A DNA stretch of 64,000 nt from CAVWQV01 sp963757115. GTDB taxonomy: Bacteria; Pseudomonadota; Alphaproteobacteria; Acetobacterales; Acetobacteraceae. The stretch spans positions 1 through 64,000 of the forward strand of contig CAVWQV010000014.1 in assembly GCA_963757115.1 (NCBI GenBank), written 5' to 3'. The translations under genes and the position numbers were made by a program. Position 1 is the first letter of the stretch. Every line of letters begins with the position of its first letter. Below the pieces are notes generated by a model. The model did not search any database and had not been told where the DNA came from. It worked only from the letters and a program-made list of their open reading frames with translations. Positions 9,689 to 21,324 of the stretch are shown here, in pieces.

Positions 9689-10342
9689 ATGACGGCGATC
9701 TTTCGACCAACCGCAAATCTCACGATCCGGCTGGTTCTCCTGGGTGGAGCCGGATTGGCGGTGATCGGGCTTGCCTGGTGGTTTCTTGCGGCACGCACCG
9801 ACTATTCCCGCAGCCTGCGCTGGACGGTGGACCAGCCGGTGCCGTTCAGCCATGAGCACCATGTCGCCGGGCTAGGGATCGATTGCCGGATGTGCCACAT
9901 CTCGGTGGAGGTGGCAGCGAATGCCGGGCTGCCACCAACCTACACTTGCATGACCTGTCATTCGCAGATCTGGACCAATGCGGCGCTTCTGGCGCCGGTG
10001 CGCGACAGCCTCGCCAACAACCGGCCGATCCAGTGGCAGCAGGTCAACACGATCCCCGAGTACGTCTACTTCAATCACAGCATCCACATCGCCAAGGGAG
10101 TGGGCTGCGAAAGCTGCCACGGCAAGGTGGACCGGCTGCCGTTGATGTCGAAGCAGGCCACGTTCACCATGAATTTCTGCATTGATTGCCATCGCAACCC
10201 GGGGCCGAACCTCCGCCCTCAGAATGCGATATTCGACACCGAATGGCACCGTGCCGCGGACACGCCGTCCCCGGAGCAGCTACTCAAGCAGTATCACATC
10301 CCGAGCCGCAACCTGACGGATTGCTCCATATGCCATCGATGA
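9689..10342 (+). CDS. actA: Alternative complex III pentaheme cytochrome c subunit ActA
   Basis: The protein is about 217 residues. One N-terminal membrane anchor (LVLLGGAGLAVIGLAWWFL) is followed by a periplasmic domain with five c-type heme sites: CRMCH, CMTCH, CESCH, CIDCH and, at the very end, CSICH. This is the ActA pattern. The protein carries electrons from the iron-sulfur subunit toward the monoheme cytochrome and oxidase. The ATG at 9689 has a close GGGAGA site; an in-frame TTG lies nine bases upstream. The stop overlaps the actB start (ATGA). It heads an operon that runs without a real gap to at least 21.3 kb. Confidence 0.93.
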   Translation: MTAIFRPTANLTIRLVLLGGAGLAVIGLAWWFLAARTDYSRSLRWTVDQPVPFSHEHHVAGLGIDCRMCHISVEVAANAGLPPTYTCMTCHSQIWTNAALLAPVRDSLANNRPIQWQQVNTIPEYVYFNHSIHIAKGVGCESCHGKVDRLPLMSKQATFTMNFCIDCHRNPGPNLRPQNAIFDTEWHRAADTPSPEQLLKQYHIPSRNLTDCSICHR

Positions 10343-13208
10343 AGGGACAATGGCGCAGCTTGCAGGAACTCGAGCGCGATCCTGCCTTCGTTGAGCGTGC
10401 GGCGCAGGAGTTTCCTGGACTCGCCGAGGCACTTGCCCGCCCGACCGAGCGGCGGCAAGTACTGTAAGGCTAATGGCTGCCTCGTTCGCGATGGCAGGGC
10501 TCGGCGGATGCGATCCGGGCGACCCCGGCGGCAAGCTGATCCCCTCCGTGCAGCAGGCGCCCGGGGTTATTCCATCCGTGCCCGACTACTTCGCGACCGC
10601 CCACGTGCTGGACGGCTACGCCGAGGGCATCGTCGTCAAGCATTGGATGGGGCGGCCCATCAAGGTGGAAGGCAATCCCAACCATCCGGCCAGCCTCGGC
10701 GCGACAAGCGCGATCGCGCAGGCATTGGTGCTCGACTACTACGACCCGCACCGGCGCGCCGCCTTGACGCGTGACGGCGACCCGGCTGACCGGCCGCAGC
10801 TTCTGACCTCGCTCGCCGCCGAACGCGCGCGGTTTGCGGCCGATCATGGGTCCGGCTTGCGCATCCTGACCGGCACGGTCACGTCCCCCACGCTAGCGCG
10901 GCAGATCGACGGCCTGCTCACGCGCTACCCGGAGGCGCGCTGGCACTGTTGGGACGCGGTCGGGCGCGATGCGGTCCGGCAGGGTGCACTGCTGGCCTAC
11001 GGCGCCCCCGTTGCCATCGTGCCGCACCTTGACAAGGCTGACGTGATCCTGGCCCTCGACAGCGACTTGCTTGACGGGGCGCCAGGCCACCTGCGCTTTG
11101 CCCGCGATCTGGCTGGCCGACGCAATCCCGCGCGGGCCGCCATGAACCGCATCTACGCCGCCGAGCCGACGCCGAGCGCCCTTGGTGCGATCGCCGATCA
11201 CCGGATCGTCGCCGGACCGCGCGAGCTGCAAGCGGCGCTGCAATCGCTCGCCGCGACATTCGCGGGTGCCGCAACCGGAGGCGGAAAGCCCGCCTGGGTG
11301 AGTGCCGCGATTGACGATCTCCGCGCCGCACAGGGCCGGTCGTTCGTCCATGTCGGCCGCGACCAGCCGCCGGAAGCGCACGCATTGGCCCATGTGGTGA
11401 ACGAAGCGCTGGGCGGACGCGGCCACACCTACGATCTCATCGAATTGCCGGAGCATCGGCCGCAGCAGCCAGATTCGTCGTTGAATTCGCTCCTCGAGGA
11501 CATGCGCGCAGGCCGCGTGACGACGTTGATCATGCTGGACGTCAACCCGGTCTACGCGGCTCCCGGAGCACTCGGGTTCGCGGATGCGCTGAAGCGCGTG
11601 CCCTTCAGCCTGGCGTTGTCGCAGGGACCGGACGAGACGGCGCGCGCCGCCAAGTGGTTCGTGCCGATGACGCACGCCTGGGAGGCCTGGAGCGACACGC
11701 GCGCGTTCGACGGAACGGCCAGCATCATGCAGCCGCAGTCGCTCCCGCTGTACGACGGCACGAGCGCGCACGAGATGCTCGCCCTGCTCGAGGGCCCCGA
11801 GGCGCCTTCGTCAGAGGCGATCGTGCGCGCGACATGGCAGGCCCGATGGGCCGACCGAATGGACGCGGCGTGGTCGGAAGCGCTCGCGAGCGGCGTTGCG
11901 GCAGATACGGCGGCGCCGAAGAGCAATGCCCCGCTCCGCTCCTCCGCTGCCCGTATCGCGTTGCCCGAACAACCGCACGCAGCAGTCAGCGTATTGTTTC
12001 GCCCCGACCCGCACCTCTGGGACGGACGGTTCGCGGGCAATCCGTGGCTGCTCGAGTTGCCCCGGCCGATGACGAAGCTCACCTGGGACAACCCGCTGCT
12101 GCTCGCCCCTTCCTTGGCAAAGCGCCTCGGCGTGGTGAACGGCGATGAAGTGCGCTTGTCGGCCGGAGCCGCGAGCGTGGTGGCGCCGGCGTGGCTGCTG
12201 CCCGGTCAGGCGCCGGATTGCGTCACCGCACTGCTGGGCTTCGGCCGTACGTCGGTCGGCCTCGCGGGGCAGGGGGCCGGGTTCGACTACCACCCGCTGA
12301 TGGGCCAGGGACCGGTTGCCATCGACAAGGCGGAAGGCCGCGTCGCGTTGGCGAGCACCGAGCACCACGCCCCCATCTTCGATCGCGCGGGCGAGTTCGT
12401 CCGTCACGGCACGCTTGCCGCTTTCGAGCAGCATCCGACGTTCCTGCAAGGCGACGAGGCCAACCCGCATCTGTACCGCTGGCAGCCGCCGGGGCCAGCC
12501 GCCTGGGGGATGAGCGTCGATCTCAATGCGTGCATTGGCTGCAACGCTTGCGTCGTCGCGTGCCAGGCGGAAAACAACATTCCGGTCGTCGGCCGCGAGG
12601 AGGTGATGCGCGAGCGCGAGATGCACTGGCTCCGCATCGATCGCTACTACGAAGGAGACCCGGACGCGCCCGACACGTATCTCCAACCGATGCTGTGCAT
12701 GCACTGCGAGCAGGCGCCCTGCGAGATCGTGTGCCCGGTCGGCGCCACGGTGCACGATTCCGAAGGGCTCAACGTAATGGTCTACAACCGCTGCGTCGGC
12801 ACGCGGTTCTGTTCCAACAACTGCCCCTACAAGGTGCGTCGGTTCAACTACCGCGCCTATTCGCACGAGCAGTCGCGTCCCGCCAAATCGTGGAACCCCG
12901 ACGTGACAGTGCGCGCGCGGGGAGTGATGGAAAAATGCACGTTCTGCCTCCAACGCATCGCGGGGGCGCGGATCGAGGCGGACCGGGGGGACCGGCCGGC
13001 GGGTACCGTGCAGACCGCCTGCCAAGCCGCGTGTCCAACCCAAGTGTTCAGCTTCGGCAATCTCGCGGAGCAGGACAGCGAGGTGGTCAAGCGCAAGCAA
13101 AGCCCGCTCGACTACGCGTTGCTCGCCGATCAGAACACGCATCCGCGCGTCACCTACGAGGCGCGCATCGCCAACCGCAATCCCGCCCTCGGCGAGGGAC
13201 AAACGTGA
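10339..13208 (+). CDS. actB: Alternative complex III molybdopterin-like/iron-sulfur subunit ActB
   Basis: The large peripheral subunit fuses a molybdopterin-oxidoreductase-like domain (about residues 80-640; in this family it is thought to lack the cofactor) to a four-cluster ferredoxin-like domain. The first part (WRSLQELERDPAFVERAAQE) begins at the ATG overlapping actA. A frame change near 10465 leads into MAASFAMAGLGGCDPGD. The C-terminal domain has the Cys groups CIGCNACVVAC, CMHCEQAPCEIVC, CVGTRFCSNNC and CTFCLQ. With the shift repaired the length is about 955 residues, normal for ActB. The stop overlaps actC (GTGA). Confidence 0.92.
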
Positions 13209-14617
13209 GCGAGGCGGCCGCCGACCGACTGCAACGCCGCCTGTCGGACGCGACCCGGCCGAGCTTGCCACCCCTGCGCCTTGACGACCCCGTGCTGCTG
13301 CCGGGGGCGACCATCCGATCCATGACCGACCGGGTTTGCGCCCTCGCCCTCCGCGAGCGCGCGTTCCGTTGGTGGTGGATCGCCATGGCGCCGAGCGCGC
13401 TGCTCGCGGGTCTCCTGGTGGTCGCCATACTCTACCTGTTCTGGGCGGGCGTCGGCATCTGGGGCATCGACTGGCCGGTCGCCTGGGGTTTCGCGATCCT
13501 TAACTACGTGTGGTGGATCGCGATCGCGTCCGGCGGGACGTTCATCTCCGCGCTGTTCTTCTTGGTACGCGTGGAATGGCGCACGTCGATCAACCGCGTC
13601 GCCGAATCGATGATGCTGTTCGGCGCGGCTGCCGCAGGCGTGTTCCCGATCCTGCATCTCGGCCGCCCGTGGTTCGCCTACTGGCTGTTCTTCTACCCGA
13701 ACACGATGGGGCTTTGGCCGCAGTTCCGCAGCCCGCTGCTATGGGACTTCTGGGCGCTTTATACCTACGTGTTCGCGTCCGCGCTGTTCTGGTATTTCGG
13801 GCTGATCCCCGACCTCGCGAGCATGCGCGACACCGCGACGACGAAGTGGCGCCAGCGCATCTACGGGTTCTGCGCCGTTGGCTTTCGGGGCTCCGCACGG
13901 CAATGGAAACACTTCCACGCCACCTACGGCGTGATGGCGGCGGTGATGGCGCCCGTGGTGGTGTCGATCCACAGCATCGTCGGCCTCGACTTCGCGGGCG
14001 CAGCCACCGTTGGCTGGCACACCACCGAGTTTCCGCCCCTCTTCGTGTTTGGGGCGCTGCTATCGGGGTTCGCGGTGGTGCTGCTGCTGATCATCCCGCT
14101 GCGGCGGCTGATGCGGCTCGAAGCGTTCATCACTGGCCGGCACATGGACGCGCTCGGCAAGCTCTTGCTCACCAGCAGTTGGTTGCTCGGCTACGGCTAC
14201 CTGATGGACGTGTTCACTACGTACTACGGCGGCGACCCGGCCGAGGCGGCCATGTTCGCCGACCGGCTGTACGGCGTCTACTGGCCCGTGTACTGGGGCA
14301 CGATCCTGTTCAACTTTCTTCTGCCGCAGCTCATGTGGTTCCCGGCTGTCCGGCTGCGCACGCCGATCGTGGCGGTGATCTCGCTCGGCGTGCTGGCCGG
14401 CATGTGGCTCGAGCGCTTCGAGATCGTCGTCACCAGCCTGCATAAGACACATCTTCCTTCGGCCTGGGGCTTCTACACGCCGACATTCTGGGACTGGGCG
14501 ACCTTGGCCGGCACGATCGGACTGTTCTTCACCGGCATCCTGCTCGCGCTCCGCTTCGTCCCAGCGATGTCGATGCACGAAATGCGATCGCTGATCGTCA
14601 AGCGGCGGGACGGATGA
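13205..14617 (+). CDS. actC: Alternative complex III membrane subunit ActC (NrfD/PsrC family)
   Basis: The protein is about 470 residues with roughly ten membrane helices, a quinol-binding NrfD-type subunit. Family blocks include WWWIAMAPSALLAG, the ASGGTFISALFFLVR helix, FPILHLGRPWFAYWLFFYPN, LWDFWALYTYVFASALFWY and SIHSIVGLDFAG. The start is the GTG that overlaps the actB stop. The reading frame is intact. ActC is one of two quinol-site candidates in the complex, with ActF. Confidence 0.92.
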   Translation: MSEAAADRLQRRLSDATRPSLPPLRLDDPVLLPGATIRSMTDRVCALALRERAFRWWWIAMAPSALLAGLLVVAILYLFWAGVGIWGIDWPVAWGFAILNYVWWIAIASGGTFISALFFLVRVEWRTSINRVAESMMLFGAAAAGVFPILHLGRPWFAYWLFFYPNTMGLWPQFRSPLLWDFWALYTYVFASALFWYFGLIPDLASMRDTATTKWRQRIYGFCAVGFRGSARQWKHFHATYGVMAAVMAPVVVSIHSIVGLDFAGAATVGWHTTEFPPLFVFGALLSGFAVVLLLIIPLRRLMRLEAFITGRHMDALGKLLLTSSWLLGYGYLMDVFTTYYGGDPAEAAMFADRLYGVYWPVYWGTILFNFLLPQLMWFPAVRLRTPIVAVISLGVLAGMWLERFEIVVTSLHKTHLPSAWGFYTPTFWDWATLAGTIGLFFTGILLALRFVPAMSMHEMRSLIVKRRDG

Positions 14618-15114
14618 GCGGCCTCTTGGTCGGCTTCGACTTTGAACGCGCCCTGCGCCGCGCCCTCGCGCAGTTGCGGGAAAACGGCTGGTCGCGGGTC
14701 GAAACCTACACGCCGGTCGCGCTCGACGAGCATCCGAAAGGCTCGCCGATTCCTGCGATCATGTTTGGGGTCGGCCTGCTCGGGTTCCTCGGCTTCTTCG
14801 CCCTCTTGGCGTATGCGGACATGGTCTCTTATCCCATCGATGTCGGCGGGCGGCCGCGCTTCGCCTGGCCGCCGTTCATCCCGATCGCCTTCGAGCTCGG
14901 CATCCTGTGCGCGATGGTCGCGGGCTTTGTCGCGTTTTTCGTCGCCGGCCCGCTGCTCCGCCTCTACACGCCGGTCGACGAGTGCGAGGGATTTCGCGCC
15001 GCTTCGCGCGACGGATGGATGGTCGCGGTGCGCGAGGACGATCCGGGCCGGATCGCCGACGCGCGGGCCGTGCTGCGTGACCTCGCACCGGTGACGGTTG
15101 AGGAAATCCCGTGA
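14614..15114 (+). CDS. actD: Alternative complex III subunit ActD (DUF3341)
   Basis: The protein is about 166 residues. A soluble N-terminal part (LLVGFDFERALRRALAQLRE, then VETYTPVALDEHP) precedes two membrane helices (IPAIMFGVGLLGFLGFFALL and LGILCAMVAGFVAFFVAGPL) and a short C-terminal domain ending VTVEEIP. This layout is that of ActD/DUF3341 proteins. It overlaps actC by ATGA and actE by GTGA. The reading frame is intact. Confidence 0.9.
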   Translation: MSGLLVGFDFERALRRALAQLRENGWSRVETYTPVALDEHPKGSPIPAIMFGVGLLGFLGFFALLAYADMVSYPIDVGGRPRFAWPPFIPIAFELGILCAMVAGFVAFFVAGPLLRLYTPVDECEGFRAASRDGWMVAVREDDPGRIADARAVLRDLAPVTVEEIP

Positions 15115-15608
15115 CGCGGACAAGTTGGCTCCTTGCCGGGCTGCTGTGCGCGACCACTCTGGGCGGTTGCGACGACATGACGGAGCAGCCGAAGCAGAAG
15201 GTGTACGCGCCGCTTGCCTCGCCGGCGCAGCGCCCCGACAACATCGTCCGCTTCGGCGAACGGGCCGTCGCGGCGCCACCGGTCACATTGGCCCTGCTGG
15301 AGCGTGGGCAGGAGCGGTTCCGCATCTACTGCACTCCCTGCCATTCGGAGCTAGGGGATGGGCACGGGATGATCGTGCAGCGCGGCTTCTCTCCGCCGCC
15401 GTCGTACCACACCGACCGGCTGCGCGAGGCGCCCGTGCAGCACTTCTATGACGTGATCACGCACGGCTATGGTGCCATGTACTCCTTTGCCGAACGCGTG
15501 CAGCCGAAGGATCGCTGGGCGATCGCCGCCTATATCCGGGCGCTGCAACGCAGCCAGAACGCGAGTTCGGACGACCTGACGGCCGAGCAGCGGAGCGCCA
15601 TGCGATGA
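15111..15608 (+). CDS. actE: Alternative complex III monoheme cytochrome c lipoprotein ActE
   Basis: The protein is about 165 residues. The N-terminus is a lipoprotein signal with a lipobox ending TTLGGCDD, so the mature protein is probably anchored by its Cys at the periplasmic face. A single heme site, CTPCHSELG, is followed by DGHGMIVQRGF, and the likely distal Met lies in the GAMYSFAERV stretch. The helix KDRWAIAAYIRALQRSQN is the usual class I cytochrome c end. It probably passes electrons from ActA to the caa3 oxidase. The GTG start overlaps the actD stop. Confidence 0.9.
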   Translation: MTRTSWLLAGLLCATTLGGCDDMTEQPKQKVYAPLASPAQRPDNIVRFGERAVAAPPVTLALLERGQERFRIYCTPCHSELGDGHGMIVQRGFSPPPSYHTDRLREAPVQHFYDVITHGYGAMYSFAERVQPKDRWAIAAYIRALQRSQNASSDDLTAEQRSAMR

Positions 15609-16663
15609 CAGAGCGCGACCGGGAGCGCGCGGCGTGGATCACGGGCGGGGCGGGCCTTGTGGTGCTGGCGATCGCTGCGATCGTCGCACCCTGGTCGTTT
15701 CCGCATGCCTGGCTCGCCGCGCTGTATTGCTGGCTCGCCTGGCCGCTCGGCAGCCTGGCCTTGCTGCTGATCCATGCCCTGACTGGCGGCAAATGGGGCT
15801 GGGCGATCCGGCCGCAGCTGATTGCGGGGCTGGCGACCTTGCCGCTGGTGCTGGCCTTCGCGCTGCCGCTGCTGTTCGTGCTGGCGAGCCTTTACCCTTG
15901 GGCGCAAGCAGCGATCCAGCCGCATCTCCCGAACGGGTTCTATCTCAACCTGCCGTTCTTCGCCGTCCGCGGGATCGTGTACCTGATCGTCTGGCTTGGC
16001 TTGGGCGGCGCGGTGCTCTGGGGGCTTGGGCGGCAGCCGAGCCCGTTGCGCACGCTGGCGCCGCCCGGGCTGATCCTGTTGGCGCTCAGCTTCACGTTCG
16101 CTGCCATCGACCTCACCCTGTCGCTGCAGCCCGCGTTCAAGTCGAGCGTCTATGGCATGCTCGCGGGAACGGAGGCGGTGCTGTTCGCGCTTTCGATTGC
16201 CGTGCTCGGCGTGACGCTGATTGAGGCGAGCCGGGCGGACGCACGGGAGGACCTCGGCAAGTTGATGCTGTCGCTCGTCATCCTTTGGGCTTACCTCGAC
16301 TTCATGCAGGTGCTGATCGTCTGGCAATCCGACCTGCCCGACGAGGCCGCGTGGTATGCGGCGCGAGTTTCGCACGGCTGGGAGTACGTGGCCGGCGCGG
16401 TCGCGCTGCTGCATTTCGTGCTGCCCTTCTTCCTGCTGCTCTGGCCGCAAGTGCAGCGAAGCCGAGGCGCCCTCCGCGTAATTGCGGCGGCTCTCGTCGT
16501 CGCCGAAGTGCTGCGCTCCTGGTGGCTGGTGCTGCCCGCGGCCGGGCGGGGCATCGGCATTGCGGACGTGGCCGCCATGGTCGCGGTGTTCGGCTTCGCC
16601 GCGGGCCTAGCCTTGCGGGCCCCCCGCCTTCCTCAGATTGCGGGTGCAGCAGGCCGTGGCTGA
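15605..16663 (+). CDS. actF: Alternative complex III membrane subunit ActF
   Basis: The protein is about 352 residues with around ten hydrophobic helices, such as AGLVVLAIAAIVAPWSF, LALLLIHALTGGKWGWAIR and LMLSLVILWAYLDFMQVLIV followed by WQSDLPDE. The WQ-x-LP-E element and the GGKWG loop are typical of ActF, the second large membrane subunit of the complex. It lies between actE and a small membrane protein in the same operon. The reading frame is intact. Confidence 0.88.
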   Translation: MTERDRERAAWITGGAGLVVLAIAAIVAPWSFPHAWLAALYCWLAWPLGSLALLLIHALTGGKWGWAIRPQLIAGLATLPLVLAFALPLLFVLASLYPWAQAAIQPHLPNGFYLNLPFFAVRGIVYLIVWLGLGGAVLWGLGRQPSPLRTLAPPGLILLALSFTFAAIDLTLSLQPAFKSSVYGMLAGTEAVLFALSIAVLGVTLIEASRADAREDLGKLMLSLVILWAYLDFMQVLIVWQSDLPDEAAWYAARVSHGWEYVAGAVALLHFVLPFFLLLWPQVQRSRGALRVIAAALVVAEVLRSWWLVLPAAGRGIGIADVAAMVAVFGFAAGLALRAPRLPQIAGAAGRG

Positions 16664-17021
16664 ACCCGAACAGGTCATCCCGACCGCCGGCCACGAGCCG
16701 AAGGATGTCAGCGGGCGGTTTATCCTGGGCGCGGTGATCGTCGTGGTGGGCTCGCTCGCGTGCGTCATCGTGGGGGTGATGTGGGCGTTTCCGGGTTCGC
16801 TGCAGGGCAAGACCATGCCCCGTGACGCACCGCGCTTCCCCCAGCCGGAGTTGCAAGCAAGCCCTCGCGACGACATGGGACGGTTTCGCGCCGAGCAGCT
16901 GCAAGCGCTGAACAGCGCCGGCTGGATCGACCGCGAGCGCGGCGTCGCCCACATCCCGATCGACGCGGCGATGCACCTGCTGGCGCGGGACGGCATCCCC
17001 GGTTGGCCGACGCCGCGATGA
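16656..17021 (+). CDS. Small single-span membrane protein of the act-cox operon
   Basis: The protein is about 121 residues and I can give it no family name. It has one membrane helix (FILGAVIVVVGSLACVIVGV) and a periplasmic part that ends in an amphipathic segment, VAHIPIDAAMHLLARDGIPG. This kind of segment occurs in small proteins encoded between alternative complex III and oxidase genes. I chose the GTG that overlaps the actF stop (GTGGCTGA); TTG and GTG codons further upstream are possible. The stop overlaps the sco start. An assembly or linking role between complex III and oxidase is an inference from position only. Confidence 0.75.
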   Translation: MAEPEQVIPTAGHEPKDVSGRFILGAVIVVVGSLACVIVGVMWAFPGSLQGKTMPRDAPRFPQPELQASPRDDMGRFRAEQLQALNSAGWIDRERGVAHIPIDAAMHLLARDGIPGWPTPR

Positions 17022-17797
17022 GCCTCCGCACCCTCCTGGCTCTGTGGGCGCTGCTGCTGCCCGGAGTTGCGTGGTCCGCGGCTCCACCGGGCGACTTCGC
17101 CTATCGGCAGAACCTCGGGGCCAAGCTGCCGGACGTCGTGCTGCACGACGACGCGGGGCGGGAACGCAAGGTGCTCGACCTCCTGGGCGGCAAGCCCGGC
17201 ATTGTCGCCCTTGGTTACTTCCATTGTCCGAACCTGTGCGGCCTGCTGCGCGCCGACCTGATGCACGCGCTCGGGCAGACCAGCATGACCGCCGGTCAGC
17301 AGTACGAGCTGCTTGCCGTGAGTATCGATCCGGCCGAGCGGAGCGCAGACGCGGCCGAAGCGAAGCGCACGGACATGGCCCAGTTCCCGGTGCCGGGCGC
17401 CGCCGAGGGTTGGCACTATCTCACCGGCTCGGAGGCGGCGGTACAGGCGGTGGCCGACGCGGTCGGCTTCCGGGACCGGTTCGATGCGGAGCAGAAGCAG
17501 TTTCTCCATCCGTCGGGCGTCGTGTTCGTCAGCCCCGACGGCACGGTGTCGAGCTACCTGCTCGGCATCGGCTACGCGGCGAACGACGTCCGGCTCGGCG
17601 TGACCCGCGCCGCTACGGGGAGCATTGCTTCGGCCGCCTTGCCGGTCCTGCTGCTTTGCTTTCACTTCGACCCGACGACCGGTCGCTACACTTTGGCAGT
17701 GCTGAAGCTGCTCGAGCTCGGTGCGGCGATCACGGTCGTCGTAGTGGGGGGCGGATTGCTGCTCGCGTTTCGCCGTGAGCGAAGGGCGGCGCCATGA
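17018..17797 (+). CDS. SCO1/SenC-type copper chaperone for cytochrome oxidase
   Basis: The protein is about 259 residues. A cleavable-looking signal (TLLALWALLLPGVAWSAAPP) leads into a thioredoxin-fold domain with the copper-binding pair CPNLC and the distant conserved His in FLHPSGVVFVSPDG. A C-terminal membrane helix (ITVVVVGGGLLLAFRR) tethers it. SCO proteins deliver copper to the CuA site of subunit II, whose gene starts four bases before this one ends. The ATG at 17018 overlaps the upstream stop. The reading frame is intact. Confidence 0.9.
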   Translation: MSLRTLLALWALLLPGVAWSAAPPGDFAYRQNLGAKLPDVVLHDDAGRERKVLDLLGGKPGIVALGYFHCPNLCGLLRADLMHALGQTSMTAGQQYELLAVSIDPAERSADAAEAKRTDMAQFPVPGAAEGWHYLTGSEAAVQAVADAVGFRDRFDAEQKQFLHPSGVVFVSPDGTVSSYLLGIGYAANDVRLGVTRAATGSIASAALPVLLLCFHFDPTTGRYTLAVLKLLELGAAITVVVVGGGLLLAFRRERRAAP

Positions 17798-18723
17798 AAT
17801 TCTGGCTCCCCGAGGCGAGCAGCTACGCCCCCGAGTTGGACTATCTGCTGCTGGCCCTCACGCTGATCAGCTTCGCGGTACTGGGTCTGGTGGCGCTACT
17901 CATGATCCGGTTCATGTTCCGCTATCGTGCGGGCAGCCCGGTCGACCGCGGCGCGATCCCGAAGAAGACGTGGGGCTTGGAGTCGGCATGGACGGGCGCG
18001 ACGCTCCTCGTGTTCTTCGGCCTGTTCGTCTGGGGCGCAAATCTTTACGTGCGGCAGTTCCAGACGCCGGCCGACGCGCTCACAATCTACATCGTCGCCA
18101 AGCAGTGGATGTGGAAAGCGGAGCATCCGGGTGGCCAGCGCGAGATCGACGCGCTGCACTTGCCCGTAAATCGTCCAATCCGACTGATGATGACCTCCGA
18201 GGATGTCATCCATGACTTCTCGATCCCCGCGTTCCGCGTCAAGCACGACGTGCTGCCGGGGCGTTACGAGGCGATGTGGTTCCGCGCGGACCAACCCGGC
18301 ACCTATCACCTGTATTGTTCCCGGTTTTGCGGTACCGACCATTCCGCGATGTTGGGCGAGGTCGTGGTGATGCAGGGTCCGGAATTCCAGCAATGGCTGC
18401 AACGGAACGGCACCAGTGACACCTTGGTCGCGTCTGGCAAGGACCTGTTCATCCGCTACGGTTGCGACGGCTGCCACGGCGGCCGCGGCACCGTGCGGGC
18501 GCCGTCTCTAGCCGGCCTTTACGGCAGTCCGGTGCCGCTGTCCGACGGCACCACAGTGACCGCGGACGATCGTTACATTCGCGACAGCATCCTGATGCCG
18601 GGAAAAGAGGTCGTCGCCAGCTACGCGCCGGTGATGCCGTCCTTCGCGGGCGTGATCGGCGAGGACGACCTGATCAAGCTCATCGCCTACATCAAATCCC
18701 TCGCACCCGATCACCAGTCGTGA
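17794..18723 (+). CDS. ctaC: Cytochrome c oxidase subunit II with fused cytochrome c (caa3 type)
   Basis: The protein is about 309 residues. Two N-terminal membrane helices precede the cupredoxin domain. The CuA ligands are in CSRFCGTDHSAM, with the upstream His in VIHDFSIPAFRVKHD. A C-terminal cytochrome c domain carries CDGCHGG and a likely Met ligand in VMPSFAGVIG. The heme fusion marks a caa3-type oxidase that takes electrons directly, here presumably from ActE. The ATG overlaps the sco stop. The reading frame is intact. Confidence 0.93.
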   Translation: MKFWLPEASSYAPELDYLLLALTLISFAVLGLVALLMIRFMFRYRAGSPVDRGAIPKKTWGLESAWTGATLLVFFGLFVWGANLYVRQFQTPADALTIYIVAKQWMWKAEHPGGQREIDALHLPVNRPIRLMMTSEDVIHDFSIPAFRVKHDVLPGRYEAMWFRADQPGTYHLYCSRFCGTDHSAMLGEVVVMQGPEFQQWLQRNGTSDTLVASGKDLFIRYGCDGCHGGRGTVRAPSLAGLYGSPVPLSDGTTVTADDRYIRDSILMPGKEVVASYAPVMPSFAGVIGEDDLIKLIAYIKSLAPDHQS

Positions 18724-18733
18724 GGCCAACGGC

Positions 18734-20356
<1,623 letters not shown>

Positions 20357-20364
<8 letters not shown>

Positions 20365-21006
20365 TGCGTACGCGCCCCACGAGTTCCAGTACGCGAGCGC
20401 CGAGCACCAGAACGGGACGGCACTCGCCGGCATGTGGCTGTTCCTCGCCACCGAGATCCTGTTCTTCGGCGGCCTGTTCCTGACCTGGATTTACGCCCGT
20501 CACTGGAACCGCTCCGGGTTCGACGCCGCCGGCGGCGAAACCGAACTGTGGATCGGCACGGTCAACACCGCGCTGCTCGTCACCAGCAGCTTCATCTATG
20601 CGGTCGGGGTAGCCGGGGCACGTGTCGGGAACAACCGACGGGTCCTGTGGTGCTGCCTCGGCGCGATCGGCATCGGGCTCGCCTTTCTCCTGCTGAAGTT
20701 CGGGCTGGAGTGGGGCGACGATTTTGATAAGCACCTGTTCCCGGTCGGCCCCGGATTTCACTTCACCGGCGCGCTCGAGCCGGGCGCGCGCCTGTTCTAC
20801 ATATTCTACTTCGTGTCCACCGGGCTTCACGGCATTCACATGGTCGTCGGCATCGGCCTGGTGGCGTGGATGGCCTGGATGGCCCGCCGCGGCGTGTTCT
20901 CGCCGCAGTACCCACGCCGGTCGTGGTAGTCGGCCTGTACTGGAGCTTCGTCGACATGATCTGGCTGATCCTATATCCCCTGATCTATCTCATCGGACGG
21001 TCGTGA
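20357..21006 (+). CDS. ctaE: Cytochrome c oxidase subunit III
   Basis: The protein is about 216 residues when joined, the short five-helix form that goes with caa3 oxidases. Helices include MWLFLATEILFFGGLFLTWI, LWIGTVNTALLVTSSFIYAV and FYIFYFVSTGLHGIHMVVGI. Near 20917 one base is lost after SPQYP, and the family C-terminus (VVGLYWSFVDMIWLILYPLI) follows in another frame up to the TGA at 21004-21006. That stop overlaps the next start (ATGA). Confidence 0.9.
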
Positions 21007-21297
21007 TGCCGCGCCGCCTCTTAATCGGCTGGATTACGCTCCTCCTGCTGCTGGCGGCCGAGTTCGGCCTCAGCTTCCTGCCAATGGCGCCGAACTCTGC
21101 GGGTGCTGCTCATGCTGCCGGCCGCCGGCATGGTGGCCGTGGTGGGCATCGTCTTCATGGAGGTGGGCGACGGGCCGGTGATCGTGCGTGGGTTCGCTGT
21201 CGCCGGCCTGGTCTGGCTCCTCGTCCTGTTAGGCCTCGGCAGCATGGACCCGATGACCCGCACCGAATATCAGGTGCCCTTCGCGCACCGAGACTAG
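21006..21297 (+). CDS. Small oxidase subunit IV-like membrane protein
   Basis: The protein is about 97 residues when joined across a frame change near 21105. It has three hydrophobic helices: LLIGWITLLLLLAAEFGLSF, LMLPAAGMVAVVGIVF and FAVAGLVWLLVLLGLGSMDP, followed by a short polar tail. Size, helix count and position after subunit III match the small subunit IV-like proteins of bacterial caa3 oxidases. They have no catalytic residues and are thought to stabilise the complex. It starts within the ctaE stop, the last of the chain of overlapping genes. Confidence 0.75.
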
Positions 21298-21324
21298 CGC
21301 GGCGCCTTCAGCTACGACCGCACC

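Noticed and set aside
12191..13204. An N-terminal extension of ActC through the actB 3' region
   Set aside because: It overlaps the four-cluster domain of actB, and the GTG at 13205 gives the normal ActC length.
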